A DNA stretch of 64,000 bases from positions 202,185 to 266,184 of the forward strand of contig JACPFR010000005.1 in assembly GCA_016182905.1 (NCBI GenBank), read 5' to 3'. Origin of the DNA: Elusimicrobiota bacterium. Its GTDB lineage: Bacteria; Elusimicrobiota; Elusimicrobia; UBA1565; UBA9628. Positions 1-9,131 of the stretch are shown here, piece after piece (position 1 is the stretch's first letter; each line of letters starts with the position of its first letter). Under the pieces are notes generated by a model. It was not told where the DNA came from, did no database searches, and saw only the letters and a program-made list of their open reading frames with translations. The translations under genes were made by a program, and so were the position numbers.

Positions 1-713
1 TGCAGGGTCGGCACGCCGGGCTGGCTCGGCCGGCCGTCGGCGCCGTGGCAGGAGGCGCAGTTCGCGGCGAACAGCTCCTTGCCGTAGACCTCGGAGACGA
101 GGTGCAGGCGGCGCGGGTCCTCGGGGATCTCCGCCAAGGGGCCGAGGCGGGCGATCTCGGTCTTCTGGAGCTCGCGCAGGTACTGCACGACGCGCCAGCG
201 GTCGTCGGCGGGGATCTGGGCCGAGTGAGGCGGCATGTTGTTCCGGCCGAAGGCGATGATGTGGTACAGCTCGCCGTCGGGAAGGTCGAACGAGGACTTC
301 CCGGCCAACGAGAAGGACATCGCGGGGAAGGCCTTGGCGACGCCGCCGTCTCCGCGGCCCTTGGCCCCGTGGCAATGGAGGCAATAGCTCTGGTAGGCCC
401 GGCGGCCGCGCTCGAGGCCGGCGAGCGAGACGGGCAGGGGGTTCTTGAGCTCGCGCGCCGCGCGGGCGCGCTCCTCCGCCGAGGGTCCGAAGCCGAGGCG
501 GGACCCTCCGCGGGCGAAGGTGCCGGCGGGGGCGGCCTGCTGGGTGAGGCCTCCCGGCATGCGCGCGTTGACGGTCTGCGTCTTCGCGGCGGGGGTCTTC
601 ACCATCTCGTCGAACAGGCGCAGATGCGGCTCGGCGAGGTCCCGGCGGGCGGCCAGGACGAGCGCCGACGCGGCGCCCAGCACCAGAGCGGCGGGGATGA
701 GGAGGCGTTTCAT
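1..713 (-). CDS. actE: dihaem cytochrome c of alternative complex III (ActE-like), 3' end cut by window edge
   Basis: The first 237 codons are visible and the reading frame runs off the left edge without a stop. The ATG at 713 overlaps the actD stop by four bases (ATGA). The N-terminus has a hydrophobic signal/anchor (residues about 4-21) with no lipobox cysteine. Two c-type haem motifs are present, CLHCH at 111-115 and CASCH at 219-223, and NNMPPH at 158-163 may hold the methionine ligand of the first haem. Its place directly after actABCD fits ActE, the small cytochrome that passes electrons from the quinol-oxidising complex to a terminal acceptor in the periplasm. ActE is often monohaem, so two haems are slightly unusual. 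A generic dihaem cytochrome c is the alternative. An ActF or oxidase gene would be expected beyond the edge. Confidence 0.8.
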   Translation of the reverse strand, partial: MKRLLIPAALVLGAASALVLAARRDLAEPHLRLFDEMVKTPAAKTQTVNARMPGGLTQQAAPAGTFARGGSRLGFGPSAEERARAARELKNPLPVSLAGLERGRRAYQSYCLHCHGAKGRGDGGVAKAFPAMSFSLAGKSSFDLPDGELYHIIAFGRNNMPPHSAQIPADDRWRVVQYLRELQKTEIARLGPLAEIPEDPRRLHLVSEVYGKELFAANCASCHGADGRPSQPGVPTL

Positions 714-1225
714 CGCGCGCCTCCGTCGACCGCTTCGACGCGGACGGCGCCGTGCTCCCGGTAGAAGGAGCGCAGCGCCTCTTCGGCCGCGCCGTCGACG
801 ACGAGCAGGAACTTGTCGTCGGTGGCTCCGAGGCCCGCGAACGGCGCGGCCTTGCCGGGCAGCAGGCCGCGGAAGACCAGCAAAGTGACGACCGTGCCGA
901 CGCCGGCGACGAGCACCGTGATCTCGAAGGCGATCGGGATCAGCGCGGGGGACGCGTCGAAGGGCTTGCCGCCGATGTTCATCGGCCAGTCGAACAACGA
1001 GACCCAGTATTGGAAGCCGAGGGCGAAGGTCAGGCCCGCGGCGCCGAGGGCGAAGCAGGCGCGGCTCAGCCACGACGGCGGCAGGCCGAGGGCCTCGTCC
1101 ATGCCGTGGACCGGGAACGGCGTGTAGGCGTCGCGGACGTCGAGCCCCTTCTCGCGGGCCGCGCGGGCGGCCGCGAGCACCGCGTGGTCCGAATCGAAGA
1201 CGCCGACGAGAGTCTTAGCGGCCAT
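710..1225 (-). CDS. actD: alternative complex III subunit ActD (DUF3341 family)
   Basis: A protein of 171 residues starting MAAKTLVGVFDS, with a core typical of ActD: an N-terminal region that treats the polypeptide like a soluble sensor fold (YTPFPVHGMDEALGL), then two transmembrane segments around residues 55-80 and 95-125. The ATG at 1225 is preferred over the ATG 21 bases upstream because AGGAGA lies just ahead of it. The start overlaps the actC stop by 11 bases and the stop overlaps actE by four. In the known complex ActD is a small membrane subunit packed beside ActC. Its family and neighbours make the call firm; its exact role in the complex is not settled. Confidence 0.9.
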   Translation of the reverse strand: MAAKTLVGVFDSDHAVLAAARAAREKGLDVRDAYTPFPVHGMDEALGLPPSWLSRACFALGAAGLTFALGFQYWVSLFDWPMNIGGKPFDASPALIPIAFEITVLVAGVGTVVTLLVFRGLLPGKAAPFAGLGATDDKFLLVVDGAAEEALRSFYREHGAVRVEAVDGGAR

Positions 1226-2603
1226 GGTGGCTCTCCTTGTTCTCACCCGACCGGGCGTAGCTCAGCACGCCCTTGACCTCGCTGATGGCGATCATCGGCA
1301 GGACGCGGCAGAACAGCAGGAAGCAGGTGAAGAACAGCCCGAAGCTCCCGATGTAGGTCCCGATCTCGACGTAGGTCGGCGAGTAGTCCGTCCAGCTCGA
1401 GGGCAGGAAGTCCCGGTGCAGCGAGATCGTGATGATCACGAAGCGCTCGAGCCACATGCCGATGTTGATGAGGATCGAGATGACGAAGAGCACGCGCACG
1501 TCGCGACGGATCCTCTCGAACCACAGCGTCTGGGGCACGAGGACGTTGCAGAAGACCATCATCCAGTAGAACCCGGCGAACGGGCCCTTGATGCGGTTGA
1601 GGAAGGCGAAGCGCTCGTAGTGGTTGGAGCTGTAGTAGGAGATGATCAACTCCGTCGAGTAGGCGAGGCCGACGATCATCGAGGTCAGCAGGATCACCTT
1701 GCAGATGGCATCGATGTGGCGCAAGGTGATGTAGCCCTCGAAGTTCATGACCTTACGGGCGATGATCATCAAGGTCAGCACCATCGCGAAGCCGGAGAAG
1801 ATGGCGCCGCAGACGAAGTAGGGCGGGAAGATCGTCGCGTGCCAGCCCGGGATCACCGAGGTGGCGAAGTCGAAGGAGACGATGGTGTGGACCGAGAACA
1901 CCAGCGGCGTGGCCAGCCCCGCGAGCAGCAGGTAGACCATCTCGTAGTGGCTCCAGGTCCGGTGCGAGCCCGACCAGCCGAGGCTGGCGACGGCGAACAG
2001 CTTCTTGCGCCAGCCCGCGGGCAGGCGGTCGCGCAAGGTCGCCAGGTCGGGGATCAGCCCGACGAACCAGAAGGTCGCCGAGATGATGAAGTACGTGCTG
2101 ATGGCGAACACGTCCCACAGCAGCGGCGAGCGGAAGTTCACCCACAGCGGGCCCATGGGGTTCGGGTAGGGCATGACCCAGTAGGCGAGCCACGGGCGGC
2201 CCATGTGGATGAGCGGGAAGATGCCCGCGCACATCACCGCGAAGATGGTCATCGCCTCCGCCGAGCGGTTGATCGAGGTCCGCCACTTCTGTCGGAACAG
2301 GAACAGGATCGCCGAGATCAAGGTCCCCGCGTGGCCGATGCCGACCCAGAACACGAAGTTCGTGATGTCCCAGGACCAGCCCACGGTCTTGTTGAGGCCC
2401 CAGGCGCCGATGCCGGTCCAGACCTGATGGATCACCATCACCGCGCCGAAGGAGAGGGCGGCCAGCGCGGCGGCGAAGGCGCCGTACCAGGCGGCCGTGG
2501 GGGCGGCGTCGAGCGGGTCGCAGACGTCGCGGGTGATCTGCCCGAGGTCCTTGACGCCGTCGACGAGCGGCTCACGAAGCGGAGAGACGCGGCTGATGGA
2601 CAT
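1215..2603 (-). CDS. actC: alternative complex III quinol-oxidising membrane subunit ActC (NrfD/PsrC family)
   Basis: A 462-residue polytopic membrane protein with about ten hydrophobic segments, the NrfD-like fold that binds menaquinol/quinol in alternative complex III. Recognisable stretches include the TVGWSWDITNFVFWVGIGHAG region near the N-terminus and RPWLAYWVMPYPNPMGPLW in the first half, both typical of ActC/ActF. It sits between actB and actD as in the usual actABCDEF order, three bases downstream of actB. The length matches ActC of other phyla. The protein would oxidise quinol and pass electrons to the Fe-S clusters of ActB and the haems of ActA. ActF, its usual paralogue, is not in the window. 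Confidence 0.93.
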   Translation of the reverse strand: MSISRVSPLREPLVDGVKDLGQITRDVCDPLDAAPTAAWYGAFAAALAALSFGAVMVIHQVWTGIGAWGLNKTVGWSWDITNFVFWVGIGHAGTLISAILFLFRQKWRTSINRSAEAMTIFAVMCAGIFPLIHMGRPWLAYWVMPYPNPMGPLWVNFRSPLLWDVFAISTYFIISATFWFVGLIPDLATLRDRLPAGWRKKLFAVASLGWSGSHRTWSHYEMVYLLLAGLATPLVFSVHTIVSFDFATSVIPGWHATIFPPYFVCGAIFSGFAMVLTLMIIARKVMNFEGYITLRHIDAICKVILLTSMIVGLAYSTELIISYYSSNHYERFAFLNRIKGPFAGFYWMMVFCNVLVPQTLWFERIRRDVRVLFVISILINIGMWLERFVIITISLHRDFLPSSWTDYSPTYVEIGTYIGSFGLFFTCFLLFCRVLPMIAISEVKGVLSYARSGENKESHHGR

Positions 2604-2606
2604 ATA

Positions 2607-5516
2607 TTAGACCCTCTTGTTGCGGACCTTCGTCAGGTAGTGGACCGAGGGCTGCACGCCCAGCTCGGCCAGCACGCGGTAGGAGCGCTCGCTCTTGGCG
2701 AGCTTGGCGGCCTTGCTCTTCGGGTCGTTGAGGTCCCCGAAGACGATCGCCTCCGCAGGGCAGCTCTGCGCGCAGGCCGGCTTGACGTCGCCGTCGCGCA
2801 GCACGCGCCCCTCCACCTTGGCGTCGGCCTTGGCGGTGTAGATGCGCTGCACGCAGAAGGAGCACTTCTCCATGACCCCGCGAGAGCGGACCGTCACGTC
2901 GGGGTTCAGCGCCAGGTTCGCGTTGAGGTCCTCGTGCGCGTAGTCGAACCAGTTGAAGCGCCGCGTCTTGAAGGGGCAGTTGTTGGCGCAGTAGCGGGTG
3001 CCGACGCAGCGGTTGTACACCTGCATGTTGAGGCCCTCGGTCGAGTGGACCGTGGCGAGCACCGGGCAGACCGTCTCGCACGGGGCGTTGCCGCAGTGCT
3101 GGCACAGCATCGGCTGGAAGGAGACGTCGGGGCTCCCGTCGACGGCGTCGGGCGGCCCGGAGTAGTACCGGTCCAGGCGCAGCCAGTGCATGTCGCGGCT
3201 CTTGGCCACCTCGGACTTGCCGACGACCGGCACGTTGTTCTCCAGGTTGCAGGACAGCACGCAGGCCGAGCAGCCGGTGCAGGAGTTGAGGTCGATGGCC
3301 ATGCCCCACTTCGGGCCCGCGTACTCGTGCTCCTTCCAGAGGCTCTTGCCTTTCTCCTCCTCGGGGTTGCCGGCGCGCGGGTTCAGGAGGTAGTCCGCCA
3401 GCACGGTCTCGCGCACGTGGTCGCGGCGTTCGCCCAGCAGCGGATCGACCAGGTGGTCGTAGGTCTGGGTCTTGGCCAGGCGCTCGAAGCGAGGCAGCAA
3501 GGACACCGTCACGGCGGCCGCGCCCGACAGGGGCATGACGTCGGCGCCGCTCGCGGGCAGGAAGTCGATCGGGAGCATCTTCTCGACGGGGAAGTTCCCG
3601 GCCATCACGCCGATGCCGGAGCGGCCGTAGCCGAGGGCGGCGGCGACGGTCCCCGAGGCCTGGCCGGGCTGTATCTGGGCGGGCAGCTCCACGGAAACGC
3701 CGCCGGCGCTCAGCTTCACGACGCGCCCCTCGACGAGGCCGAGGGCCTTCGCGTCGGCGGGGGAGAAGGCGGCGAAGTTGCCCCACGTCGTCTTGGCGAC
3801 GGGATCCGGGAGCTCCTGAAGCCAGGGGTTGTTGGCCTGGCGGCCGTCGCCGAGGGCGACGCTCTGGTAAGCGACGAGCTCGAAGCCGGCGCCCGGGGCC
3901 CTCGGCGCCTTCAGCGTCGACGGCGCCGACGGGACGAAGGCGCCTTTGCCGGCGCCGTCGTCGATGGCGACGGCGCCGGCGCGGACGGCGTCCTCCCAGA
4001 ACGACTCGAACGAGCCGGTCTTCTTCCGGCGAGGGAAGACGGACGAACGGAAGTACGAGCGGATCGATTCGTGCGCCGTGGCCCGACGCCCGTCCCAGCG
4101 CGCGAGCGTCTCGAGCGCGTCGCGCGTGTCCCGCAGCGGAGAGAGCGCCGGCTGGGAAAGGCTGATCGTTCCTCCGTGCGCGTCGTGGTCCGCCCAGGCC
4201 TCGAGCGGGTGATGCTCCGGACAGACGATCCTCGCCAGCTTGCAGGTCTCGTTGGGCCGGCCCGCCAGGCTGACGAACAGGCCGACCTTGGCGGCGGCCT
4301 TGCGGAATTCCTCGGAGCGCGGGTGGTCCTGCGCGGGATTGCAGCCTCGCACGATCAGCACGGCGACCTCGCCGCGCCGCATCTCGCCCAGGAGCGCGTC
4401 GAAGGCCCCGATCTCGCCTTCGGCGACGCGGGAAGGGCGGCTCAGGTCGGCGATCTGCTCGTATGCGCCGAGCATCTGGTTGATCCAGTTGGCCGCGGCC
4501 TGCGAGGCGACGTCGTCGCCGCCGCACAGCACCACGGCCCGGCGGCGCTCGGAGAGGAGGGCGTCGGCGGTCTGGAGGAGCGTCGAGCGCGACACCGAGG
4601 TCGGCCCGGAGGCGGGCATCGGACCGCTCCAGCTTATTTTCTGGGAAATCAGGCGGCCGAGGGCGACGATGGTGCCGTAGCGCTCCGAGGGCTTGACCGG
4701 CACCCGCAGGTCGGCGTTGGCGCCCGTCGGGGACATCCGCGCCTCGAACTGGGCGTGCCAGGACATGAGGTTGGGCTCGGCGTCCGGCTTGCGCCGGGCC
4801 GCCCAGTCCTTCGTGTACTGGACCGGAGAGCCCCAGGTCCCGAGGAAGTCGGCGTCGAAGGAGACGATGGCCTTGGCCTTGTCGAGATGGTAGGTCGGCA
4901 GGACGGCGCGGCCGTGCGTGAGGCGATGCGCGGCGACCGACGCGAGCAAGGAGGGCTCGTCGTAGACGACGTGGCGCAGGGTCGGGAAGCGGGCGCGCAG
5001 GCGGGCGATCTCGGCGCGCGCCGTGGGGCTGGCCCAGGTCGCGCTGAGCAGGCGGACGGCCTTGCCCGACGAGCGCGCGCGCTCGAGGGCGCGGATGACC
5101 TCGAGGTCGGCGGTGTCCCAGTCCGTGGGCGCGCCCGCGAGGCGGGGGGACGCGTAGCGCTGGGAGTCGTAGAGATCGAGCAGAGAGGCCTGGCCGCGCG
5201 CGCACAGGCCGCCGCGCGAGACGGGATGCTCGGGGTTGCCCTCGAGCTTGATCGGCCGGCCGTCCCGCACCTTCGCCAGGGCGCCGCACGCGGCGGGGCA
5301 GGCCCCGCAGGTCGTCGCGTACCAGACCGCCTGACCGGGCGCGGCCTCCTCCGGAGCGACGAGGGCCGGCACGACCTTCTCCGCGGGCTTCTGGAACCGG
5401 CAGCCGCCGGCGGCCAGGGCCGCGAAGCTTCCCGCCATCAGCTGGAGGAAATCGCGGCGCTTGATGCCGTCGGCCGCGTCCTCGGCGTTCTGCTTCTTCG
5501 TCTCTTCTTCGTTCAT
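2607..5516 (-). CDS. actB: alternative complex III iron-sulphur subunit ActB
   Basis: A 969-residue protein starting MNEEETKKQN; the open frame extends further upstream, but that part is the shadow of actA. A twin-arginine motif (KRRDFLQLM) followed by a lipobox-like LAAGGC suggests Tat export and lipid attachment. Residues about 60-700 resemble a molybdopterin oxidoreductase domain (TTCGACPAACG at the start), which in ActB has no Mo cofactor. The C-terminal 270 residues carry four ferredoxin-type cysteine groups (CTGCSACVLSC, CQHCGNAPCETVC, CVGTRYCANNC, CSFCVQ...CAQSCP). Together these are the ActB1-ActB2 fusion found in most alternative complex III. It should face the periplasm and link ActC to ActA. 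Confidence 0.95.
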   Translation of the reverse strand: MNEEETKKQNAEDAADGIKRRDFLQLMAGSFAALAAGGCRFQKPAEKVVPALVAPEEAAPGQAVWYATTCGACPAACGALAKVRDGRPIKLEGNPEHPVSRGGLCARGQASLLDLYDSQRYASPRLAGAPTDWDTADLEVIRALERARSSGKAVRLLSATWASPTARAEIARLRARFPTLRHVVYDEPSLLASVAAHRLTHGRAVLPTYHLDKAKAIVSFDADFLGTWGSPVQYTKDWAARRKPDAEPNLMSWHAQFEARMSPTGANADLRVPVKPSERYGTIVALGRLISQKISWSGPMPASGPTSVSRSTLLQTADALLSERRRAVVLCGGDDVASQAAANWINQMLGAYEQIADLSRPSRVAEGEIGAFDALLGEMRRGEVAVLIVRGCNPAQDHPRSEEFRKAAAKVGLFVSLAGRPNETCKLARIVCPEHHPLEAWADHDAHGGTISLSQPALSPLRDTRDALETLARWDGRRATAHESIRSYFRSSVFPRRKKTGSFESFWEDAVRAGAVAIDDGAGKGAFVPSAPSTLKAPRAPGAGFELVAYQSVALGDGRQANNPWLQELPDPVAKTTWGNFAAFSPADAKALGLVEGRVVKLSAGGVSVELPAQIQPGQASGTVAAALGYGRSGIGVMAGNFPVEKMLPIDFLPASGADVMPLSGAAAVTVSLLPRFERLAKTQTYDHLVDPLLGERRDHVRETVLADYLLNPRAGNPEEEKGKSLWKEHEYAGPKWGMAIDLNSCTGCSACVLSCNLENNVPVVGKSEVAKSRDMHWLRLDRYYSGPPDAVDGSPDVSFQPMLCQHCGNAPCETVCPVLATVHSTEGLNMQVYNRCVGTRYCANNCPFKTRRFNWFDYAHEDLNANLALNPDVTVRSRGVMEKCSFCVQRIYTAKADAKVEGRVLRDGDVKPACAQSCPAEAIVFGDLNDPKSKAAKLAKSERSYRVLAELGVQPSVHYLTKVRNKRV

Positions 5517-5527
5517 GATATCGATCC

Positions 5528-6598
5528 TCACCAGTGGCAGGCCGCGCAGTCGAGCGGCCCCCCGGTGCGCTTCCAGTGCGTCGGCGCGGCGGCTTTCTGC
5601 TGGCGGTGGCAGTTGACGCACCAGCCCATCGAGAGCGACGACGCCTGGCGGACGCGGGCCATGTCCTGGACCGGCCCGTGGCACTCCTGGCAGCGGATGT
5701 CGTTGGCCACGTGGACGCGATGGGAGAAGTGGACGAAGTCGGGGAGGTCGTGGATCCTCGTCCACTCCACGGACCTCGGCGCGCTGCTCAGGCGCGTCTC
5801 CCAGGCGGCGACGATCCTCGCGATCCCGGGGTCGGGCTCGGCGGCGCCGGCGGTCTTGCGCACGGCGTTGTGGCAGTTCATGCACACCGAGACCGGCGGG
5901 ACCCCGGCGACGTCGCTGCGCGCGGCGCCGTAGTGGCAGTACAGGCAGTCGATCTTGAGCTTGCCGGCGTGCGTCGCGTGCGAGTAGGCGATCGGCTGGA
6001 CGGGGGCGAAGCCCTGCTGGTCGCCCAGCAGGCGGTGATACTGGCGGCCCCCCAGGCTCCAATAGCCGGCGCCCGCGGAGAAAGCGAGGAGGGCGGCGGC
6101 GGGCGCGGCGAAGCCGGCCTGCCAGGTCCCGACGGCCAGCGCCAGGAGCAGCAAGGCCAGCGCGATCCCCGGCAGCCAGGGGCCGCGTCCCTCGACGGGG
6201 ATGCGCACCTTGGACGCCGGGTCCTCGACCGCGGGCTCCGGCTCCTCCTCCGGGCCGACGGGCCCCTTGGACGCCGCGTCGACGTAGCTCAGCAGGCCTT
6301 CGGCCTGGGCCGCGCTCATGCCGGTCGTCTCCATGCGCACGCCGTTGAACTTGGCCAGGAGCTTCTTGGCCTCCGCGTCGTTGTCGAGGTAGGTCGCCGT
6401 CTGGGTGATGAAGCCGACGAGCCACGCCTTCTCCCGGCGCTCGGTCACGCCCTTGAGGTCGGGCCCGACGCGGTCGCCGCGGCCGACGGTGTGGCACTTG
6501 GCGCACTTGGCCTGGAACAGGGCGGCGTCCTTCTGGAACTGGGTGGGGGCCTCGGCCGCGTGGGAGAAGAGCGCCGACAGGAGCAGGAGTTTGATCAT
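5528..6598 (-). CDS. actA: alternative complex III multihaem cytochrome ActA with an extra N-terminal cytochrome c domain
   Basis: A 356-residue protein with a short signal peptide (about 1-15), a cytochrome c domain with CAKCH at 32-36, a Pro/Glu-rich linker, a hydrophobic pair of segments near 150-190, and then a five-haem domain with CLYCH, CMNCH, CQECH, CVNCH and CAACH. The C-terminal part is the standard pentahaem ActA. The N-terminal monohaem domain makes six haem sites and looks like a domain fusion, perhaps replacing a separate small cytochrome. The ATG overlaps the stop of the preceding ferredoxin gene by three bases within ATGA, so it belongs to the same transcript as the nap genes. 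It would pass electrons between ActB and periplasmic cytochromes. Confidence 0.92.
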   Translation of the reverse strand: MIKLLLLSALFSHAAEAPTQFQKDAALFQAKCAKCHTVGRGDRVGPDLKGVTERREKAWLVGFITQTATYLDNDAEAKKLLAKFNGVRMETTGMSAAQAEGLLSYVDAASKGPVGPEEEPEPAVEDPASKVRIPVEGRGPWLPGIALALLLLALAVGTWQAGFAAPAAALLAFSAGAGYWSLGGRQYHRLLGDQQGFAPVQPIAYSHATHAGKLKIDCLYCHYGAARSDVAGVPPVSVCMNCHNAVRKTAGAAEPDPGIARIVAAWETRLSSAPRSVEWTRIHDLPDFVHFSHRVHVANDIRCQECHGPVQDMARVRQASSLSMGWCVNCHRQQKAAAPTHWKRTGGPLDCAACHW

Positions 6599-7215
6599 CG
6601 CATGGCCTCGATTGAGATCGCGTTGGCGGGACAGATCTGGGCGCATTCGCCGCAGCCGGTGCAGAGCTCGGCGTTCACGCCGGCGGAAAGTCCCCGCGCC
6701 GTCACGGAGACGGCTTTGGGCTTCACGGGGCATTCCTTGACGCAGTAGTCGCAGGGCTGGCCCTGGCCCATGTAGCAGCGCGCGTTGTCGACGACGGCCA
6801 GGCCGACGCGGACGCTCGCGCCGGGGGCGGGCGCGACCAAAGCGCCGGTCTTGCACGCGACGGCGCAGGGAAGGCCGTCGCAGAACACGCAGGGGTTCTG
6901 CGCGGGCATCAGCATCGGGTAGCCTTCCAGGCGCGAGCCGAACTCCGGGCCGGTCTTGCGCACGACCCACTCCGGGCAGGCCTTGACGCAGTCGTCGCAG
7001 CGCGTGCAAAGGGAGAGGAACGCGGCCTCCGCGACGGCTCCGGGGGGGCGCACGAAGGGCTTGGCGGGGGCGGCGATCTTTTTCCCGCTCGTGTCATCGA
7101 GGAGGTCCAGCTTGTCGCCGAGGGACGAGGCCACCGTCCCGGCGGCGCCGGCCAATTCCTTAAACATGGCCGAGAAGAAGTCCCGTCGCGAGCAGGCGTT
7201 GTCGAGGTCGCTCAT
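6595..7215 (-). CDS. napF: NapF/NapG-type ferredoxin with four 4Fe-4S sites
   Basis: A 206-residue protein starting MSDLDNACSRRDFF. Four cysteine groups are visible: CTRCDDCVKACP, CVFCDGLPCAVAC, CDYCVKECP and CTGCGECAQICP. This is the NapF/NapG pattern of polyferredoxins attached to periplasmic nitrate reductase operons. The N-terminal CSRRDFFSAMFKELAG resembles NapF (a paired arginine but no clear hydrophobic signal), which suggests a cytoplasmic location and a possible role in NapA maturation. The start shares one base with the preceding stop (TGATG). The symbol is tentative, because NapF and NapG cannot be separated cleanly without an alignment. Confidence 0.75.
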   Translation of the reverse strand: MSDLDNACSRRDFFSAMFKELAGAAGTVASSLGDKLDLLDDTSGKKIAAPAKPFVRPPGAVAEAAFLSLCTRCDDCVKACPEWVVRKTGPEFGSRLEGYPMLMPAQNPCVFCDGLPCAVACKTGALVAPAPGASVRVGLAVVDNARCYMGQGQPCDYCVKECPVKPKAVSVTARGLSAGVNAELCTGCGECAQICPANAISIEAMR

Positions 7216-9131
7216 CACATTCCCGAGAGGCGCATCTCCATCGGCTGCTTGAGCAGCCACAGGCTGGCCCAGCTGAAGGCGACCATCGCGATGAGCATCG
7301 GGACCTGGACGGCGAGCGCGCCGCGCCCCGAGGCGAGGCGGCGCGCCGTGCGCGCGGTGATCCACAGGCTGTACAGGTGGCCGACGAGGACGAACAGGAC
7401 CTGTATGCGCCACAGACCCTCGAGCGAGACCAGCGGCGGCGCGGCCCAGCGCGCGGTGCCGAAGACGTTCCAGCCCCAGCCGAACGGGTCGGAGACCAGG
7501 GCCATGAGCTTGGGGCCCTCCATCAGGAAGTGCTCGGCGTTGTGCGCGAGATGGTAGAAGAGGGCGATGGGGAGCAAAGCGTAGGCGAAGCGCAGGGCGA
7601 CGTCGCGGTACGCGACGCGCGCCCAGGCCGCCGAGACGGCCGCCAGCGCGGCGTAGACGAGGATGGGCAGGATCAGGAAGACGGCCATCAGCAGGGAAAA
7701 GGCCCCCATGAAGGAGAGGCCGGTCGCCGCCTTCGTCGTCTCGAGGAGCGCGACCCAGGTCGGGGTCATGGTCAGGCCGTGGAAGGCGGTCATCGACAGC
7801 AGGATCAAGGCGAGCGCCGCCTCGTCCATGCGCGGCTTGCCTTCGACGACTAAGTCCGCCGCCCACGGCCGCAGGTTCAGCGCCATGCTCCCGGACGGGC
7901 ACGTCTTGAAGCACTCCGCGCACATCGTGCAGTACGTGTTGAGCTTCATGGCCCGCGGGTACTCGAAGGTCGGGCAGGCGTCGCCGCGCGAGGTGCCCGT
8001 ATAGCAGGAGGCCGTGCCGCAGCCGGCGCACGTGGGCTGCGTCGCGCGGATCTCCACGCTCGAGAACAGCGCGTACAGGCCGGAGACGCGGCCGACGAGG
8101 CAGGCGTAGCGGCAGAAGGACTTGCGCTCGAACAGGAAGGCGGACGCCATGGCCATGCCGAGCATGGCGAGCGCGACCCAGGCGGTGGCGCGAGGGATCA
8201 GGGTGATGCCCATGCCGAGTTCGACCCAGGTCAGGGCGAGGAAAAGCCCGACGGCGGGCCAGATGCCGCGCAGGGCCTTGGGCCAGGGGAGGTCCAGGCG
8301 CGCGTCGAGGCGCGCGGCCCAGCCGGCCAGCGCGTCCCACGGGCACACCGTGCACCAGCCCTTGCCGAGGTACAGCACCGCGAAGATCAGGCCCGTCCAC
8401 CACACCGTCCAGGTGAGGAGGGGAGCGATGTTCATCGCCGGGTTCTGGTTTCCGAACAGGCCGGCGGCGATCACAAGTATGAAAAGGGTTGCCGTAAAGA
8501 TCCTCGGCAGGAAGGGAAATAAGTTCGAGGCCAGGAGCCGTCGCAGGGGCGCCCAGGACGTTAGATTCCAACGCGCCGCCATCGGTCCCGTCCCTTCGCC
8601 GTTTCCGGTCAACAACTCGATCACTCCGAAGGACAGGATCAGGATCAGGATGAGGGCCCACTGGTACATCCGCGTGGGGATGCCCCGCATCGTGTGGCTG
8701 AGGCGCGGAACGAGGGCGGCCGCGGCGTAATCGGAGGGCTTGTCGAGGAACGTCGTTCGGCAGTAGGTGCTGCAGAAATGGAACACCTTGCCCTCGAAGA
8801 CCGCCTTCTCGGCGCCGGCTCCGCGCACCGTCATGCCGCAGACGGGATCCACGGCGACGGAGTCCTCGGCGGGCTGAGTTATTCCCATTTTTCCACCGGT
8901 GGAATCTTGGGGATAAGTCCCCGAGGCCCGCGCGTCCGTCGCGGTGCGGGCCATCTCGTTGGCGTCCACGTAGACGGTCGAGCCCGTGCGGCCGAGGTCC
9001 GAGACGATGAGGCCGAGGACGAGGAGGCCGAGGGCGTAGGGCAGCAGGAGGGCCAGGCGTCCGCTCCAGCCGAACGTCTTCTTCGCCGGCTCGAGGGCGG
9101 CCTGGCGCGAGGGGGAGATGATCGGGTTCAC
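7215..9131 (-). CDS. membrane polyferredoxin with a YHS domain (NapH/NosR-like)
   Basis: A 638-residue protein using a GTG start at 9131 that overlaps the upstream stop (GTGA). After one N-terminal transmembrane segment comes a YHS metal-binding motif (VDPVCGMTV...FHFCSTYC, about residues 100-150). A long polytopic region follows, with the Cys motifs CTVCPW and CRYACLVGR, then ferredoxin-like groups CAGCGTASC and CTMCAECFKTCP, then more membrane helices. The two CxxxCP-type membrane sites are the signature of NapH, NosR and CcoG proteins, which move electrons from quinol to periplasmic enzymes. The YHS domain, usually linked to copper or other soft metals, is an unusual addition. It could be a NosR-like protein, but no nosZ is visible. 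Confidence 0.75.
   Translation of the reverse strand: MNPIISPSRQAALEPAKKTFGWSGRLALLLPYALGLLVLGLIVSDLGRTGSTVYVDANEMARTATDARASGTYPQDSTGGKMGITQPAEDSVAVDPVCGMTVRGAGAEKAVFEGKVFHFCSTYCRTTFLDKPSDYAAAALVPRLSHTMRGIPTRMYQWALILILILSFGVIELLTGNGEGTGPMAARWNLTSWAPLRRLLASNLFPFLPRIFTATLFILVIAAGLFGNQNPAMNIAPLLTWTVWWTGLIFAVLYLGKGWCTVCPWDALAGWAARLDARLDLPWPKALRGIWPAVGLFLALTWVELGMGITLIPRATAWVALAMLGMAMASAFLFERKSFCRYACLVGRVSGLYALFSSVEIRATQPTCAGCGTASCYTGTSRGDACPTFEYPRAMKLNTYCTMCAECFKTCPSGSMALNLRPWAADLVVEGKPRMDEAALALILLSMTAFHGLTMTPTWVALLETTKAATGLSFMGAFSLLMAVFLILPILVYAALAAVSAAWARVAYRDVALRFAYALLPIALFYHLAHNAEHFLMEGPKLMALVSDPFGWGWNVFGTARWAAPPLVSLEGLWRIQVLFVLVGHLYSLWITARTARRLASGRGALAVQVPMLIAMVAFSWASLWLLKQPMEMRLSGM

Noticed and set aside
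1224-5933. Plus-strand open frame of 1,569 codons opposite actC, actB and actA
   Set aside because: It is antisense to well-conserved genes, has the Arg/Gly/Asp/Val-rich make-up of a high-GC shadow frame, and shows no domain.
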